A stretch of 64,000 nt of DNA from Sphingobacterium sp. CZ-UAM (GTDB taxonomy: Bacteria; Bacteroidota; Bacteroidia; Sphingobacteriales; Sphingobacteriaceae), in the NCBI RefSeq assembly GCF_002000245.1, contig NZ_MTCM01000001.1, positions 186,001 through 250,000 of the forward strand, read 5' to 3'. The notes under the pieces are model-generated. The model was given only the letters and a program-made list of their open reading frames with translations, had not been told where the DNA came from and ran no database searches. Shown in pieces: positions 1 to 9,195 of the stretch. The translations under genes were made by a program, and so were the position numbers. Numbering within the stretch: position 1 is the first letter of the stretch; each line of letters opens with the position of its first letter.

Positions 1-3000
1 CAGGGTACGACTACAGATCAAAATGGATATTTTGAAATCGGTAACGTCAGTACAAAGAATTTGTTAGAGATTACAATGGTCGGATTTTCGCCACTTTCAC
101 TACCTGTAAAACCTGATCTTGGAACAATTCGGCTACATGTAATAGATGCGCAATTGCAGGAAGTTAACGTCACTGTAAATACAGGATACCAAAAAATCAA
201 TAAAGAGCGGGCTGCAGGCTCCTTCGCACAGGTGACGGCGGAAGATATGGAAGGGCGATTGCAACCCAATCTTTTGGATCGGATTGATGGATTGCTCCCC
301 GGTCTGAATTTGGTTCGTAATACCTCCAGCCCGCAAAATGAAAGAAATAATCTCGGTATCGAAGTACGTGGACGTTCAACTATCAATGCTCAGGCGGCAC
401 CTTTAATTGTTGTGGATGGTATGCCTTACGAAGGTGACCTCACCGCGATCAATCCCAATGATATTGCATCTATCACTGTTTTAAAAGATGCTTCAGCAGC
501 GTCAATATATGGTGTACGGTCATCCAACGGTGTTATCGTGATCACAACAAAGATCGGTACTGCAGGTAAAACCAAGGTTGATTATAGCAATACCTTGTCC
601 TTCCGTGGCCTCCCGAGCCGGAAGTATCTCAACCAGATGAGTAGTTCGGAACTGGTCGATTTTCAAAAACAGATGTTCAATTATAGATCAGGCGACTATG
701 CAGCGATTGATCCCCGAAAAGCAATGAACGACGTTTACCGAATTCTTTATAATCACAAAGGAGGAGTGATCTCTGAAGAGGAAATGGAGAAACAGTTGGA
801 CGTCTATCGTAATCGTGACCGATTTACCCAAATGAAGGAATTTCTGAACACAACCCGATTTGATCAACAGCATAATTTGGCGATTTCCGGTGGATCAGAT
901 CGTTACACTTATCACTACTCCCTTAATTATACACAACCAGGAGACTATAACAAAGGAAGGGCAACGAATAAGGAGCTGGGATTCAGCCTGAAAAATAATT
1001 TTAAGGTGACTGACTGGTTCAATTTTAGAGCTAACATCTTGGGAAAAAACCAAAATAGAGAAGGCGATATCGGCTTTAATTTCTATGATAACTATATCGG
1101 TTTTAATGAGAAATACGTGGGGACAAAAGCTTCCTATTTCTTATTGCGTAATGAAGATGGATCACCTGCGCAATGGTATGGATCCAAATCTCAATTTGAG
1201 ATAGACCGATTAAACAGGTTAGGTTTGGAAGATGAAACTTATATCCCGTTGAACCATGTTTCAGCTGTGCATGAAAAGTTCTATAATAAGTATATCAATT
1301 TCAATTTTGGGGCTAACTTTAAAATTATTAAAGGATTGGATTTTGATCTATCTTACCAAAATGAACGAACCGAAGGGTATAAGGGTACAATCAATAGAAA
1401 GAATGCTCAATCGGTTGCTGGCATGGTCAATGATGCCACACAAATTGGAACAGACGGTGTAATCAAGCGCAATATTCCGCAAGGCGGACAATTCTTGGAG
1501 CAGCGTAATGATGTCAATAGCTATACCATCCGTGGTCAATTCAACTATCAGAATAATATTAGGGATAAACATGAGATCGCCGCAATCGCGGGTGCAGAAC
1601 GGAGACAGGTTCACAATCGTTATACCAATATTTTTAAATATGGTTATGATGAGAGTAGCTTGGCCTTTAAAGGAATTAACGAAGAATTGTTTGGTATAAT
1701 GATCCCAAATACTCAGGCACTCTTCAATAGTTATACTATTTCCAGAAATAAAGATGAAGGCTTTCGTGATGCCATTGATAGATTCGTTTCTTTTTATGCG
1801 AACGGATCGTATACATATAGCAAAAAACTGACCTTAAGTGGAAGCATACGGGTGGATCAATCCAACCTTTTCGGTACGGATATCAAAAATCAATACAAAC
1901 CTTTATGGTCGATTGGCGCACTGTATCAATTGCCAAAATTAAATTGGGAACCATTGGACCGTTGGGCAATACGAATGACCTATGGGGTGAACGGAAATGT
2001 GCCAAAAGATAATGGACCATATTTGATTTCGAGAGTAAGTAAATCTGTTAATCCGTATAATGGCGAATTACAGGCTACAATTGATTCACCTCCAAATCCA
2101 TTATTGCGTTGGGAACGCACATCGGTATGGAATGCTGGTCTGGATTTTTCCCTATTTAAAAATAGACTTTCAGGAAGTATCGATTTTTACAACAAAAAAA
2201 CGAAAGACTTATTGGGTAATACCTCATTAGATCCAACATTAGGCTGGGACCTTGTACTACTCAATTATGGCAATATGCAGAATAGGGGCATTGAATTGGG
2301 ACTTAATGGCAAAATTATTCAACATGAGCAATTTAGTTGGAATAGTACCCTGAATTTCAGTTATAATAAAAATGAGATCACGAATCTCTTTGTACAGCAA
2401 AATACACCTTACTATTATTACTATACGCCTCAAAACCGCGTTGGAGTGCCGATGGGAAGCTTGTATAGTATTGATTACGCGGGTTTGAACGATAAAGGAA
2501 GACCTTTGGCAAGAAAGGCGGACGGGAGCCTAGTCGAAAGTACGCAGCAACTGACAGTCGACGATCTGATTTACGAGGGAACGACAATACCTCCGTATAG
2601 TGTTTCTTTCAGAAATGGATTTAAATACAAAGACTTTACACTTTCTTTCATGTTTATTTACAACGGTGGACATGTAATGCGCGGTGTTCATCCAGAGTTC
2701 CTGAGTAAATACGCAGAACTGAATTATAACAGTAATTTCGATAAGCTTTGGTTGAATTATTGGAAACAACCTAGCGATGAAAATAATCCTGATATCGCCC
2801 CAGCTTTTATTTCTGCGGCCTCCGGTAATATATCGGATATCTATAATGCTGCACATAAATTTGTACAAAAGGCAGACTACATCAAATTGAGGGATATTTC
2901 CCTGTCTTATAATTTCCCAAGCAAATGGATTGCGCCGACCAAACTAAGTTATATCCGATTGACCGGACAGGTATTGAACGCCTGGCGTTGGGCCGCTAAC

Positions 3001-3126
3001 AAGGAGAATCTGGATCCAGAGGCTTGGGTAGGTTATACAATCGCGACGAGTACAAATATGTCAGGACCTAGCCGTGGAGTGACAGCTCCGGTGGTTTATA
3101 ACTTGGGTGTTTCTGTAGGATTTTAA
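1..3126 (+). CDS. SusC/RagA-family TonB-linked outer membrane protein (5' end outside window)
   Basis: TonB-dependent outer-membrane channel that should import a ligand captured by the SusD encoded next. The frame is open from base 1, so the start, signal peptide and most of the carboxypeptidase-regulatory-like domain lie upstream. The visible part (1041 residues) begins in the tail of that domain and enters the plug, which has the SusC signature VLKDASAASIYGVRSSNGV. A long beta-barrel follows and ends in a terminal Phe (GVSVGF), typical of outer-membrane beta-barrels. susD starts 12 nt downstream, so the two are co-transcribed. The substrate cannot be read. The thioredoxin-like genes downstream, with no glycosidase, argue that this is not an ordinary glycan locus. 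Confidence 0.95.
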   Translation, partial: QGTTTDQNGYFEIGNVSTKNLLEITMVGFSPLSLPVKPDLGTIRLHVIDAQLQEVNVTVNTGYQKINKERAAGSFAQVTAEDMEGRLQPNLLDRIDGLLPGLNLVRNTSSPQNERNNLGIEVRGRSTINAQAAPLIVVDGMPYEGDLTAINPNDIASITVLKDASAASIYGVRSSNGVIVITTKIGTAGKTKVDYSNTLSFRGLPSRKYLNQMSSSELVDFQKQMFNYRSGDYAAIDPRKAMNDVYRILYNHKGGVISEEEMEKQLDVYRNRDRFTQMKEFLNTTRFDQQHNLAISGGSDRYTYHYSLNYTQPGDYNKGRATNKELGFSLKNNFKVTDWFNFRANILGKNQNREGDIGFNFYDNYIGFNEKYVGTKASYFLLRNEDGSPAQWYGSKSQFEIDRLNRLGLEDETYIPLNHVSAVHEKFYNKYINFNFGANFKIIKGLDFDLSYQNERTEGYKGTINRKNAQSVAGMVNDATQIGTDGVIKRNIPQGGQFLEQRNDVNSYTIRGQFNYQNNIRDKHEIAAIAGAERRQVHNRYTNIFKYGYDESSLAFKGINEELFGIMIPNTQALFNSYTISRNKDEGFRDAIDRFVSFYANGSYTYSKKLTLSGSIRVDQSNLFGTDIKNQYKPLWSIGALYQLPKLNWEPLDRWAIRMTYGVNGNVPKDNGPYLISRVSKSVNPYNGELQATIDSPPNPLLRWERTSVWNAGLDFSLFKNRLSGSIDFYNKKTKDLLGNTSLDPTLGWDLVLLNYGNMQNRGIELGLNGKIIQHEQFSWNSTLNFSYNKNEITNLFVQQNTPYYYYYTPQNRVGVPMGSLYSIDYAGLNDKGRPLARKADGSLVESTQQLTVDDLIYEGTTIPPYSVSFRNGFKYKDFTLSFMFIYNGGHVMRGVHPEFLSKYAELNYNSNFDKLWLNYWKQPSDENNPDIAPAFISAASGNISDIYNAAHKFVQKADYIKLRDISLSYNFPSKWIAPTKLSYIRLTGQVLNAWRWAANKENLDPEAWVGYTIATSTNMSGPSRGVTAPVVYNLGVSVGF

Positions 3127-3138
3127 AAAGAAGATATC

Positions 3139-4587
3139 ATGAAAAAAATATACATAGGATTGCTATTGGGCTTAATGACATTGAGTAGTTGTAATAAATA
3201 CTTAGATATAAAACCTAAGGGATTTACTATTCCAGAAAATCTCAATGATTATAAATTATTATTAAACGATCAAGGACTAATTAATGCGTCCCCGGTTTAT
3301 CCCAATTACCTAACCGATAATCTACAGTCCGGTGATCCACAAGATGTGCAGTCTGCTGCTAGTTTTGATTACTATGATTATGTCAAGAAGCAGCTTTATA
3401 GGTTTGCTCATGGTGCGATATTTGAAGATGGCCAAACAGATCATTATTGGGAGACAGCTTATGGCCATATCTTTACATACAATGTGATCATCAATAATGT
3501 ACTGGGAGCGACAGATGGTTCGGAAACTGAGAAAAGAAGGGTCTGGGCCGAAGCAAAGATCGGCCGAGCATTTGAATATCTGAGTTTAGTCAATATGTAT
3601 GCTGCTCATTATAATCCAGCCACTGCAGCCAAGGATTTGGGTGTACCTTTGGTCATAAAGGAGGATATCAATCAAAAATATGAGCGGGTATCCGTACAGG
3701 CCATTTATGATCTTGTGCTTGGCGATCTCCAGGATGCACTGCCGCATTTGAGTACTGCACAGTCAAATAAATCTCAAGCAGTACGTTCTGTCGGATTTTC
3801 TTTCCTAAGCCGTATGTATCTTTATCAGGGTAAATTCAAGGAGGCATTGGAAAATGCCAAACAGGCGCTGGCTCTGAATAAAAACCTGATCAACTACAAT
3901 CTCTATACGAATAAAGACAAAACAACTTGGGGACGTGTCTGTCTAAAGAGCAATAATTCGGTACAATTTCCTGATGCTAGAACAAACGTAGAGTCTGTTT
4001 GGGTCCGTTCGGGCACAAGTTCATTGGGGCGACAAAATGCGGAGTTTTATGCCTCGAAGGAACTGATAGATAATTATGCAAAAGACCTTCCGGCCGGAGC
4101 AAATGACAAGCGCTATGAATTATTTTTCTGTCGAGATCAAGCTTCCTTTGGCCCTAATTTAGTGAAGTTTCCAGGACGTGTACTTTACGCACCTTATGTT
4201 GATTTTAGCACTGGGTTTAATACACCTGAATTATTTTTGATCGCGGCCGAAGCAGCGGCACGGATAGGAAATACGACGGAAGCTTTAGATTTCTTGAATA
4301 CATTAAGAAATAGCCGAATTGAAAATAACAAGGCATTGACAACAAGTGATCCGAAAGTCGCCCTACAGTTGGCGCTTGATGAAAGACGACGCGAAATGCC
4401 ACTTATGGCTTCTGATAGATTGATCGACCTGAAACGTTTGTTTGTTGTGGACAATTATAAGAAATCAATCAAGCATCCACTGGCAGGTCAAGTTTTTGAA
4501 ATGGAATCGACAGATCCTAGAATGATACTCCCTGTTCCGCCAAAGGTACTTTCCCTAAATCCAGGAATTCCACAGTACGAACGATAA
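3139..4587 (+). CDS. SusD/RagB-family outer membrane lipoprotein
   Basis: Surface lipoprotein that caps the SusC channel and binds its ligand. The N-terminus is a lipoprotein signal peptide with lipobox LSSC (Cys18), followed by the usual YLDIKPKG-type segment. Helical TPR-like SusD regions follow, with late motifs LFLIAAEAAARIGN and LDERRREMPL, and the C-terminus carries the P-G-I-P-Q-Y ending often seen in the family. At 482 aa it is of normal length. It sits 12 nt behind susC. A strong hairpin with a T-tract lies just after the stop, so much of the transcript may end here before the thioredoxin genes. Confidence 0.95.
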   Translation: MKKIYIGLLLGLMTLSSCNKYLDIKPKGFTIPENLNDYKLLLNDQGLINASPVYPNYLTDNLQSGDPQDVQSAASFDYYDYVKKQLYRFAHGAIFEDGQTDHYWETAYGHIFTYNVIINNVLGATDGSETEKRRVWAEAKIGRAFEYLSLVNMYAAHYNPATAAKDLGVPLVIKEDINQKYERVSVQAIYDLVLGDLQDALPHLSTAQSNKSQAVRSVGFSFLSRMYLYQGKFKEALENAKQALALNKNLINYNLYTNKDKTTWGRVCLKSNNSVQFPDARTNVESVWVRSGTSSLGRQNAEFYASKELIDNYAKDLPAGANDKRYELFFCRDQASFGPNLVKFPGRVLYAPYVDFSTGFNTPELFLIAAEAAARIGNTTEALDFLNTLRNSRIENNKALTTSDPKVALQLALDERRREMPLMASDRLIDLKRLFVVDNYKKSIKHPLAGQVFEMESTDPRMILPVPPKVLSLNPGIPQYER

Positions 4588-4602
4588 AACATAATTCTTT
4601 AC

Positions 4603-4649
4603 CTACCCAATCTTTGCCTTTGATGGCAAAGGTCGGGTAGACCTTTTTT
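4603..4649 (+). terminator. Terminator-like hairpin between susD and thioredoxin gene
   Basis: Arms CTACCC-N3-CTTTGCC (4603-4618) and GGCAAAG-N3-GGGTAG (4625-4640) form a stem of about 16 bp around the loop TTTGAT. T-tract 4644-4649 follows. It lies between genes of the same direction only 14 nt before the next start codon, so it probably attenuates rather than fully ends the susCD transcript. Confidence 0.75.
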
Positions 4650-4662
4650 AAAAAATACTTTC

Positions 4663-5853
4663 ATGAAGAGATTATTATTAACATCACTAGCCTTTGTCCA
4701 GTCTATGATATTGCTGGCACAAGAGCATATACAGTTCCAAAAGTTAACATTCAGTGAGGCAAAAGAATTGGCAAAAAAAGAAAATAAACTGATTTTTTTA
4801 GACGGATTTACTTCTTGGTGTGCTCCCTGCAAGTGGATGGAAGGAAATGTGTTTTCGCAGCCTGAAGTCGCAGCCTACTTTAATACACGATTTATTAATA
4901 CCAAATTTGATTGTGAAGTGGGGGAAGGAGTGGAGATTGCAAAAAATTACCAGATAAAAAGCTTTCCTACCTATTTGTTCCTGGACGAAAAGGGTACATT
5001 GATTTATAGGACGCAGTCCCGTATGGAAGCCGAGCTTTTCCTAAAACAGGCACAACAGGCGAATGATCCCGACTATCAGATTCCTAATCTACGAAAACAG
5101 TATGATCAGGGAATTCGTGAATCCAACTTTCTGTTGCGTTACATCAAAGTGATGGAACAAACGGACAGTAAAGCCGCAAATAATGCTAAAAAAACGCTAG
5201 ACAGTGTCGCTACGGATGAATTTTTACGTAGTCCAAATGGCTGGGAAACGATTAAAATGATGGCACAGAGCAATGAGGATCGCTATGGTAAATTTTTTGG
5301 ATCCAATAAGTCTTATTTTAAAAGTATCGCTTTGGCAGATGAATTTGAAAACAAGGAAACGCAACTCTTGAGGTATGCGATGTATGGTTATATCCGTGAT
5401 AACAAAGCTGAGGAATTCAGGAAGGGGCTCGCCTATTTTGAACAGTCAAATAAATTGGAGTACAAGATTGATGCGGCGATGTATCAGGTTGAATGGACCG
5501 CAGCGCATGGCACCGAAAAAGAATTTGTTTCGTTGACCGACCACTTACGGAAGGGGCTATTAAAAGAAGAGGATGAGAAGCTGAGTTTTATCGCCCGACG
5601 GAATGCCAACGTAAAGGGAGATGCTGCTAAGCCTGGTATCTTAAAACAATGTTACATTCTGGCAAAACAGGCAGTGGAGATGAACCCTTCGAGCTACTCC
5701 AATCAAGGTACCCTAGCAGATATCTGTATTGCATTGAAGAAAAAGAAGGAAGCGATCAAAGCGGCGGAAGCAGCAAGAGGCTTAGCGGAACTGGAGACCT
5801 CGAAAATCATTAAACTGGCTGATGCGTTATTGGAGCGAGCCAAATCACTTTAA
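4663..5853 (+). CDS. Secreted thioredoxin-fold protein with WCAPC active site
   Basis: Exported protein with an N-terminal signal peptide (about residues 1-20, ending LLAQ). A thioredoxin-like domain follows with the active site WCAPC (Cys53 and Cys56), preceded by the FLDGFTS strand. The cis-Pro region is visible as SFPTYLFLD. The remaining 250 or so residues are helical and TPR-like with no motif I recognise. It probably acts as a periplasmic thiol-disulfide reductase or isomerase. It shares an operon with a second TlpA-like protein, starting 8 nt after this stop, downstream of susCD. Such pairs are common after SusCD in Sphingobacteriaceae, but the target is unknown. Confidence 0.85.
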   Translation: MKRLLLTSLAFVQSMILLAQEHIQFQKLTFSEAKELAKKENKLIFLDGFTSWCAPCKWMEGNVFSQPEVAAYFNTRFINTKFDCEVGEGVEIAKNYQIKSFPTYLFLDEKGTLIYRTQSRMEAELFLKQAQQANDPDYQIPNLRKQYDQGIRESNFLLRYIKVMEQTDSKAANNAKKTLDSVATDEFLRSPNGWETIKMMAQSNEDRYGKFFGSNKSYFKSIALADEFENKETQLLRYAMYGYIRDNKAEEFRKGLAYFEQSNKLEYKIDAAMYQVEWTAAHGTEKEFVSLTDHLRKGLLKEEDEKLSFIARRNANVKGDAAKPGILKQCYILAKQAVEMNPSSYSNQGTLADICIALKKKKEAIKAAEAARGLAELETSKIIKLADALLERAKSL

Positions 5854-5861
5854 CGAACAAC

Positions 5862-7010
5862 ATGAAAAAAATATTAATTTCGGCTCTTTTGAGCTTTTCT
5901 ATGATTGGGATTTCGGTGGGACAAACACAAGATTTTCAATTGTCTATCAACGGGCGAACAGCCCCTTCAGAGGCCAAAATATTTGTCCGCTACTTTGTTG
6001 GTCAAAAATTAAAAATAGATTCTGTTAGTTTAACATCTTCAAGTGTCACTTATAGCGGGAAAATTGAAGAACCTACACAGATTATATTATTTTATTCTAA
6101 AGATGGCACTTCCTTTTTCAATAGAAAGGGAGGACCTATGCAACGTCTTACCTTCTACGCGGATCCTCTTGATCCCAATACAGAGATTACTATTCAAGAT
6201 CCTTTTGAATCATCTCTTGTAAAGGGGGGACAATTGCAGGTTGCTTTCCGGAAATATCAGGAATATTTATATCCCTACGAAAAGCAATTGATTAAACAGC
6301 AATCCATACGTGCTGATTTATATCAGGATAAAAATAAAAATGAGGCGGCAATGAAGCAGGTATCAGCAGAAATTGAGAAAATAGAAGAATTGCGTATCCA
6401 GGCACAGCGCAAATTCATTGCTGAAAATCCGGACAATTATTTTAGCTTATTGTCGCTTCAGGAAGTTGCTCGCTATAGCAATGATGTCAGTCTTATTGAA
6501 CCGCTCTTTTTCAAATTAGCTACTAACTTGAGAAAAACGGCAATAGGGGAGAAACTGGAAAGAGAAATTTTACTAGCCAAAAAATTAAGTGTTGGACAGC
6601 CTGCACCCGAATTTGAACAGACAACAGCAGATGGTAGATCGCTCAAGTTATCGGACTTCCGGGGTAAATATGTATTACTGGACTTTTGGGCGTCTTGGTG
6701 CGGTCCCTGTCGCGCCGAAAATCCACATTTGGTTAAAATATATAAACAATTTCAAGGGCCAGCTTTTGAGATATTAGGTATATCACTTGATAAGCCAGGA
6801 AAGAAAGATAATTGGATAAAAGCCATCGAACAAGATGGATTAAAATGGCCACAGGTGTCCGATTTAAAGGGCTGGCAAAATAGCGCAGCTCAGTTATATG
6901 GTATCCAGGCAATTCCGCAAAATTATCTGATATCACCAGAAGGGAAGATTGTAGGTGTTAATTTAAAGGGTAAACAGCTAACTGAAAAACTGGCTGAATT
7001 AATCAGATAA
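5862..7010 (+). CDS. TlpA-family thiol-disulfide oxidoreductase with N-terminal DUF4369-like domain
   Basis: Exported thioredoxin-family protein. The signal peptide is about residues 1-20 (ending SVGQ). A DUF4369-like beta-rich domain covers roughly residues 22-120, followed by a charged helical linker. An AhpC/TSA-TlpA thioredoxin domain starts near residue 245 (VGQPAPEF), with active site W279-C-G-P-C283 and cis-Pro in AIPQNYLI. The 382 aa length is normal for this architecture. It likely reduces disulfides of secreted partners in the periplasm. It is the last gene of the susCD-thioredoxin operon and is followed by an intrinsic terminator. Confidence 0.88.
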   Translation: MKKILISALLSFSMIGISVGQTQDFQLSINGRTAPSEAKIFVRYFVGQKLKIDSVSLTSSSVTYSGKIEEPTQIILFYSKDGTSFFNRKGGPMQRLTFYADPLDPNTEITIQDPFESSLVKGGQLQVAFRKYQEYLYPYEKQLIKQQSIRADLYQDKNKNEAAMKQVSAEIEKIEELRIQAQRKFIAENPDNYFSLLSLQEVARYSNDVSLIEPLFFKLATNLRKTAIGEKLEREILLAKKLSVGQPAPEFEQTTADGRSLKLSDFRGKYVLLDFWASWCGPCRAENPHLVKIYKQFQGPAFEILGISLDKPGKKDNWIKAIEQDGLKWPQVSDLKGWQNSAAQLYGIQAIPQNYLISPEGKIVGVNLKGKQLTEKLAELIR

Positions 7011-7092
7011 AGTTTTCAAGAAGGGGCTGATCAAAAGTCAATTTTACTAGATTGATATCAAATAAAATTTCGACGCTTTATTAGATTTAGCG

Positions 7093-7131
7093 AAAAAGGA
7101 TCAAAACTCATCAGAGATTTGATCCTTTTTT
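7093..7131 (+). terminator. Rho-independent terminator after the TlpA gene
   Basis: AAAAAGGATCAAA (7093-7105) pairs with TTTGATCCTTTTTT (7118-7131). The outer T-tract makes a classic intrinsic terminator. It ends the susCD-thioredoxin operon. The flanking A and T runs also allow activity on the minus strand. Confidence 0.85.
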
Positions 7132-7196
7132 CATGATTCCTGTAATTAAAAGCTGTCCTCCCAAATTTAATTCTGATCTGCAATTGTGAATTTCAT

Positions 7197-7333
7197 TTAT
7201 GAGACAACCTCTTTTTTGTCTTCATCATCCAGATCTGATCCGCTCACGGAGACTTTCTTTTTATATAATGTTTGCTGTAAATAGGAAAAGTGAATTACTC
7301 GAGTAAGGCATTTTAACCTATTATAGGAAATGA
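7197..7333 (-). pseudogene. Possible 3' remnant of a lost gene (low confidence)
   Basis: On the minus strand, directly after the FMN-reductase stop, a frame with no usable start codon stays open for about 45 codons to a TAA at 7197-7199. Its end reads as a charged tail (YKKKVSVSG then DLDDEDKKEVVS), which looks like a real protein C-terminus. I cannot name the parent family. Short open frames arise by chance, so this is only a suggestion. Confidence 0.25.
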
Positions 7334-7864
7334 TTAGGACAATTGTTTCTTAAAGTTGTCTATTTTTTCGTTAAGTGTGCTAAGATGCTCGGGGTTGATG
7401 ATACCGTTGTTGAGATCAAAATTCTCATAGAATTTTGGTAGGGAAAAGCTCTCTTTGATGATAGCACCGAATTGTGGAAAAAATTTTAGAGCTTCGGCCA
7501 TTACATTTCCGCCACCATAGCCCCCTGGAGAGGTGGTCATTAATAACATTGGTTTGTCCTGAAATACTTTTACATTTATTCGGGAAGCCCAGTCGAAAAC
7601 ATTTTTAAACGCAGCACTATACGAGCGATTATTCTCTGCTAAGGAACAGATAATAAAATCGCTTTCGGCAATATTATCCAGAAACCGATGCGCCTCCTCG
7701 GGAAAACCATTTTTTTCCAGGTCGACAGAAAAAATAGGCATGTTATAATCGTTTAGATCGATCAGATTGATCTCATGGTCACTAAAGCTTTTTAGAACAA
7801 ACTTGACTAATTGTTTATTGATCGAAGTGGAAGAATTGCTTCCGGCAAATGCAAATACTTTCAT
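7334..7864 (-). CDS. NADPH-dependent FMN reductase family protein
   Basis: Flavodoxin-fold NAD(P)H:FMN oxidoreductase of 176 aa. The start is placed at the ATG whose product begins MKVFAFAGSNSSTS. That segment is the first beta-strand and phosphate-binding loop of the family and must be near the N-terminus; the frame can be extended 23 codons upstream, but that would push the loop inward. The second FMN contact is SPGGYGGGN, after the strand MLLMTTS. It reduces flavin or a quinone-like substrate in the cytoplasm. The spacing to neighbouring genes suggests it is transcribed alone. Confidence 0.85.
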   Translation of the reverse strand: MKVFAFAGSNSSTSINKQLVKFVLKSFSDHEINLIDLNDYNMPIFSVDLEKNGFPEEAHRFLDNIAESDFIICSLAENNRSYSAAFKNVFDWASRINVKVFQDKPMLLMTTSPGGYGGGNVMAEALKFFPQFGAIIKESFSLPKFYENFDLNNGIINPEHLSTLNEKIDNFKKQLS

Positions 7865-8043
7865 GTTGTACTTTCTGTGATTGTCTATATTTAAATTTAC
7901 CGAATTTTTCGATAAAAATAAACTCAGTTTCATTGTTTAGCAAGCGTCTGATCCCACGAATTGGTCTTAGCTGAAAAGAATAAGGTCTGGTTATAGGTGA
8001 AATTGTATAGAAACCCGCCGGCTATAGTGGGCGATAGGTAATA

Positions 8044-8580
8044 TTAGTCAATATCTTCTTTAAAAATCGAATACATTGGGATATCATAATATTTTCCATT
8101 TTTCTTGAGATGCTGCTTCAGCAACGCCTCTTTTTTCATACCTATCTTGCCCAGGACTTTTCCTGAGGCCGGATTGTATTGGAAATAGGTAGCAAAGATC
8201 TTATTGAAATTCAATTCCCGGAATCCATAATCAATAATCGCTTTTGCGGCTTCAGTGACATAGCCCTTATTCCAGTTTGGAATCCCCATCCAATAGCCTA
8301 ATTCTGCTTTATCCGAGCCTTCATCGTGAAGACCGATTGCCCCAAGTAATTTCCCTTTTTTATCCCGTATGGCAAAGGTAAATCCTTTACGGTTTTTAAA
8401 AGCTTCGGCGGACAGTTTAAGCCAAAATTCGGCATCTTCCTTGCGATAGGGGTGTGGGATATTTGACGTATGATCAGAAAAGACCTTGTTCTGGAGATAT
8501 GCTACTATCTGTGGGATATCATCCATTGTTATTTTGTCGAGAATAAGTCTTTCTGTTTCTAATTTTGGAAAGTCATTCAT
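8044..8580 (-). CDS. GNAT family N-acetyltransferase (RimJ/RimL-like)
   Basis: Acetyl-CoA-dependent N-acetyltransferase of 178 aa. It opens with the family-typical LETERLILDKIT, continues with GAIGLHDEG and AELGYWMG, and shows the acetyl-CoA segment GYVTEAAKAIIDYGF and the late NPASGKVLGKIGM motif. The closest pattern is the RimJ/RimL ribosomal-protein acetyltransferase group, but the substrate is not predictable from sequence. It appears monocistronic. Confidence 0.88.
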   Translation of the reverse strand: MNDFPKLETERLILDKITMDDIPQIVAYLQNKVFSDHTSNIPHPYRKEDAEFWLKLSAEAFKNRKGFTFAIRDKKGKLLGAIGLHDEGSDKAELGYWMGIPNWNKGYVTEAAKAIIDYGFRELNFNKIFATYFQYNPASGKVLGKIGMKKEALLKQHLKKNGKYYDIPMYSIFKEDID

Positions 8581-8661
8581 CTTTTGGTTGTTATAAAGTG
8601 ATTGTGAACAATTGAACTGAGATCACTCAGCTAAAAATAATTAAGATACTGATTCACTTTT

Positions 8662-9039
8662 CTATTGCTGTTGGTTTTCTATCAATTCAATATGTCCTTC
8701 AATAAGCAATAAATAGAAGTTTTCAAAACAGTCCTGATATATTTTGTGTTCGAGAAGTTTTATCTCCTCAGTAATGCGTTCCCTGGTTATACCGGCGTAA
8801 CTAAATTCGGGATTTGCTCCGATGATTTCTTCTTGACAGGAAAAACTTTGCAACTGTTTATACAGCTCGTTCAGATCCGCAATATCTTCGCTGCGATGGT
8901 ATGAAGGATGAAACCATACCCAAAATTCCGATTGATTTTTATAGGGGTGCGGTAGTAATTGAACAGAGGTGTCCCTAAATAAATCTCCGGGATGCTTTTT
9001 ATAACGAAAATGGGTTACAGTGGCCTTTATACTATTCAT
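8662..9039 (-). CDS. Hypothetical protein, 125 aa
   Basis: I do not recognise a family. The protein is soluble and acidic, with no signal peptide or membrane segment. It is rich in His and Tyr in the N-terminal half (HFRYKKHPGD, WFHPSYHRSED), and the C-terminal half is a predicted helix pair ending in IELIENQQ. It starts with ATG after a very AT-rich stretch. It may share a transcript with the GNAT gene 81 nt downstream, but no function follows from that. Confidence 0.6.
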   Translation of the reverse strand: MNSIKATVTHFRYKKHPGDLFRDTSVQLLPHPYKNQSEFWVWFHPSYHRSEDIADLNELYKQLQSFSCQEEIIGANPEFSYAGITRERITEEIKLLEHKIYQDCFENFYLLLIEGHIELIENQQQ

Positions 9040-9195
9040 ACGGTTAATTTGAGTGAATATCTAAAAATATATTCGAGAATAAAGCGTATAAAATTAAATA
9101 TCGTTAAAATTATTTAATAATAAAAATTTATAATGATTTACGCGCTTTCTGTTCCCTTTTTCAGATTCTTATATCGACTTGGCTTATGTTCGATC

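Noticed and set aside
7988..8030. Small GC-rich stretch after the FMN-reductase start as an operator
   Set aside because: The CCCGCC/GGGCG pairing is short and imperfect, with no second copy or promoter context.
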